A DNA stretch of 22,799 bases from a virus. The notes beneath the pieces are model-generated. The model was given only the letters and a program-made list of their open reading frames with translations, was not told where the DNA came from and made no database searches. Position numbers and translations under genes: made by a program. This document shows positions 22,125 to 22,799 of the stretch, piece after piece; the first letter of the stretch is position 1; the number at the start of each line of letters is the position of its first letter. The DNA lies in the IMG/VR virus record IMGVR_UViG_3300050821_024075, positions 1 to 22,799 of that record. The stretch is one strand, 5' to 3'.

Positions 22125-22799
22125 ATGGACACGATCTGGTTTCACAACGCCCTCGAACGGGTCGGCCGCACCCAGGCCGACCTCGCGCGGCATCTCGGTC
22201 TGCCGCCCTCAGCCGTCTCGCGCATGTTGCGCGGCGAGCGCGGGATGAAATTGCTGGAAGCGGCGCAGATCGCGGCCTTTCTCGGCGTCCCGCAGGAAGA
22301 GCTGTCGCATCACGTCGACGACACGCCGACCCCATCGCCCGAGCCGGGGCGGCGCGGCCGGCCGCCGCGCCCAGCCGGTGCCGGTCCCGCCCCCCTGCCC
22401 CTGCCGCAGCGCCAAGACACGATGCCGATCCGCAGCGGCGCGCGCGGCGGCGGCAACGAGCGCGAGATGTTTCTACAAGACGGTCCGATCGGCTATACGC
22501 CGCGCCCGGCAAACCTCGCCGGGGTACGCGACGCCTACGCGATCTACATGACCGGCGACTCGATGGAGCCACGCTACGAGCAGGGTTGGCTGCTCCACGT
22601 CAACCCGTTCAAGCCGCCGATCCGCGGCCGCGACGTCGTCGTCTACAAGCGCGACCAGGCCGTGCTGATCAAGCAGTTCGTCAGCTGGAACGATGACGCG
22701 CTGGTGCTGCGCCAGTTCAACCCGGAAGAGACGCTGCGCATCCCTCGCGCCGAAATCGTCGAGTGCCACCTCGTCGTCGGCGTCGACCAGGAGGGCTAG
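22125..22799 (+). CDS. S24-family phage repressor (LexA/CI-like)
   Basis: A 224-residue protein, the only plus-strand gene, complete with its TAG at the window end. Residues about 13-36 form a helix-turn-helix (RTQADLARHLGLPPSAVSRM). A Pro/Arg-rich linker (about 67-100) leads to the S24 peptidase part: TGDSMEPRYEQG with Ser146, and VLIKQFV with Lys183 as the catalytic pair. Such proteins hold a prophage silent and cleave themselves when RecA is activated by DNA damage. A possible cleavage site is the Ala84-Gly85 pair in the linker. No Shine-Dalgarno sequence is seen before the ATG. It faces the early operon across a shared control region. Intact. Confidence 0.92.
   Translation: MDTIWFHNALERVGRTQADLARHLGLPPSAVSRMLRGERGMKLLEAAQIAAFLGVPQEELSHHVDDTPTPSPEPGRRGRPPRPAGAGPAPLPLPQRQDTMPIRSGARGGGNEREMFLQDGPIGYTPRPANLAGVRDAYAIYMTGDSMEPRYEQGWLLHVNPFKPPIRGRDVVVYKRDQAVLIKQFVSWNDDALVLRQFNPEETLRIPRAEIVECHLVVGVDQEG

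Noticed and set aside
21856-22572. Long minus-strand frame running through the repressor and control region
   Set aside because: It crosses both promoters and the palindromes and has Arg-rich, low-complexity content. The GcrA-like frame in the same place has a conserved Cys/His set and a good ribosome site.
1-22799. Integrase, excisionase, tRNA or attachment site
   Set aside because: I saw no tyrosine or serine recombinase motif, no tRNA-like cloverleaf and no direct repeat that could be an att site. The element's ends are probably outside the window.

Overview
The window looks like the late (morphogenesis) operon and the start of the control region of a siphovirus-type prophage in a high-GC alphaproteobacterium. 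The tail module (DUF2460, DUF2163, NlpC/P60, then a large hub protein) has the gene order of Rhodobacter-type gene transfer agents and related temperate siphophages. The gaps between genes carry large palindromic elements of the kinds scattered through Bradyrhizobium- and Rhodopseudomonas-like genomes, so Hyphomicrobiales is my best guess for the host. No integrase, tRNA, CRISPR array or attachment site is visible. The element probably continues past the left edge.

Layout: everything except the last gene is on the minus strand and reads right to left. At 22125-22799 (+) is an S24-type (LexA/CI-like) repressor. It faces a two-gene regulatory operon: a GcrA-like Cys/His protein and a DUF6456-like protein (22042-21171). 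A palindrome sits in the spacer of the repressor's own promoter and touches the opposing promoter. Next comes a strong promoter, then terS and terL, a 146-aa protein, a secreted beta-helix protein fused in frame to a truncated portal protein, a prohead protease, and a DUF6582/scaffold-like protein. A RES/Xre toxin-antitoxin cassette follows with its own terminator. Then come the major capsid protein (with inserted Ig-like segments), head-tail connector, gp10-like protein, tail terminator, two secreted fibre-like proteins, a 68-aa protein, tail tube, two tail-assembly chaperone frames, a small secreted protein, the last ~135 residues of a tape measure protein, DUF2460, DUF2163, NlpC/P60, hub, a 152-aa fibre-like protein and a membrane/coiled-coil protein.

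Condition: the element is not intact as written. I count eight reading-frame breaks, in terS, portal, protease, capsid, fibre (two) and hub (two). Seven fit loss of a single base, mostly in short G/C runs. That pattern could be uncorrected sequencing error or real decay. Two further lesions cannot be explained by single-base errors: the portal lacks its N-terminus and is joined to the beta-helix protein, and the tape measure gene lacks almost all of its body. In both cases the gene upstream of the loss encodes a signal-peptide protein.

The most interesting points are the beta-helix/portal fusion, the missing tape measure body, the toxin-antitoxin cassette inside the head operon, the four signal-peptide genes among tail and head genes, six host-type palindromic elements cutting the late operon into blocks, and a repressor half-site repeated at the terS promoter.
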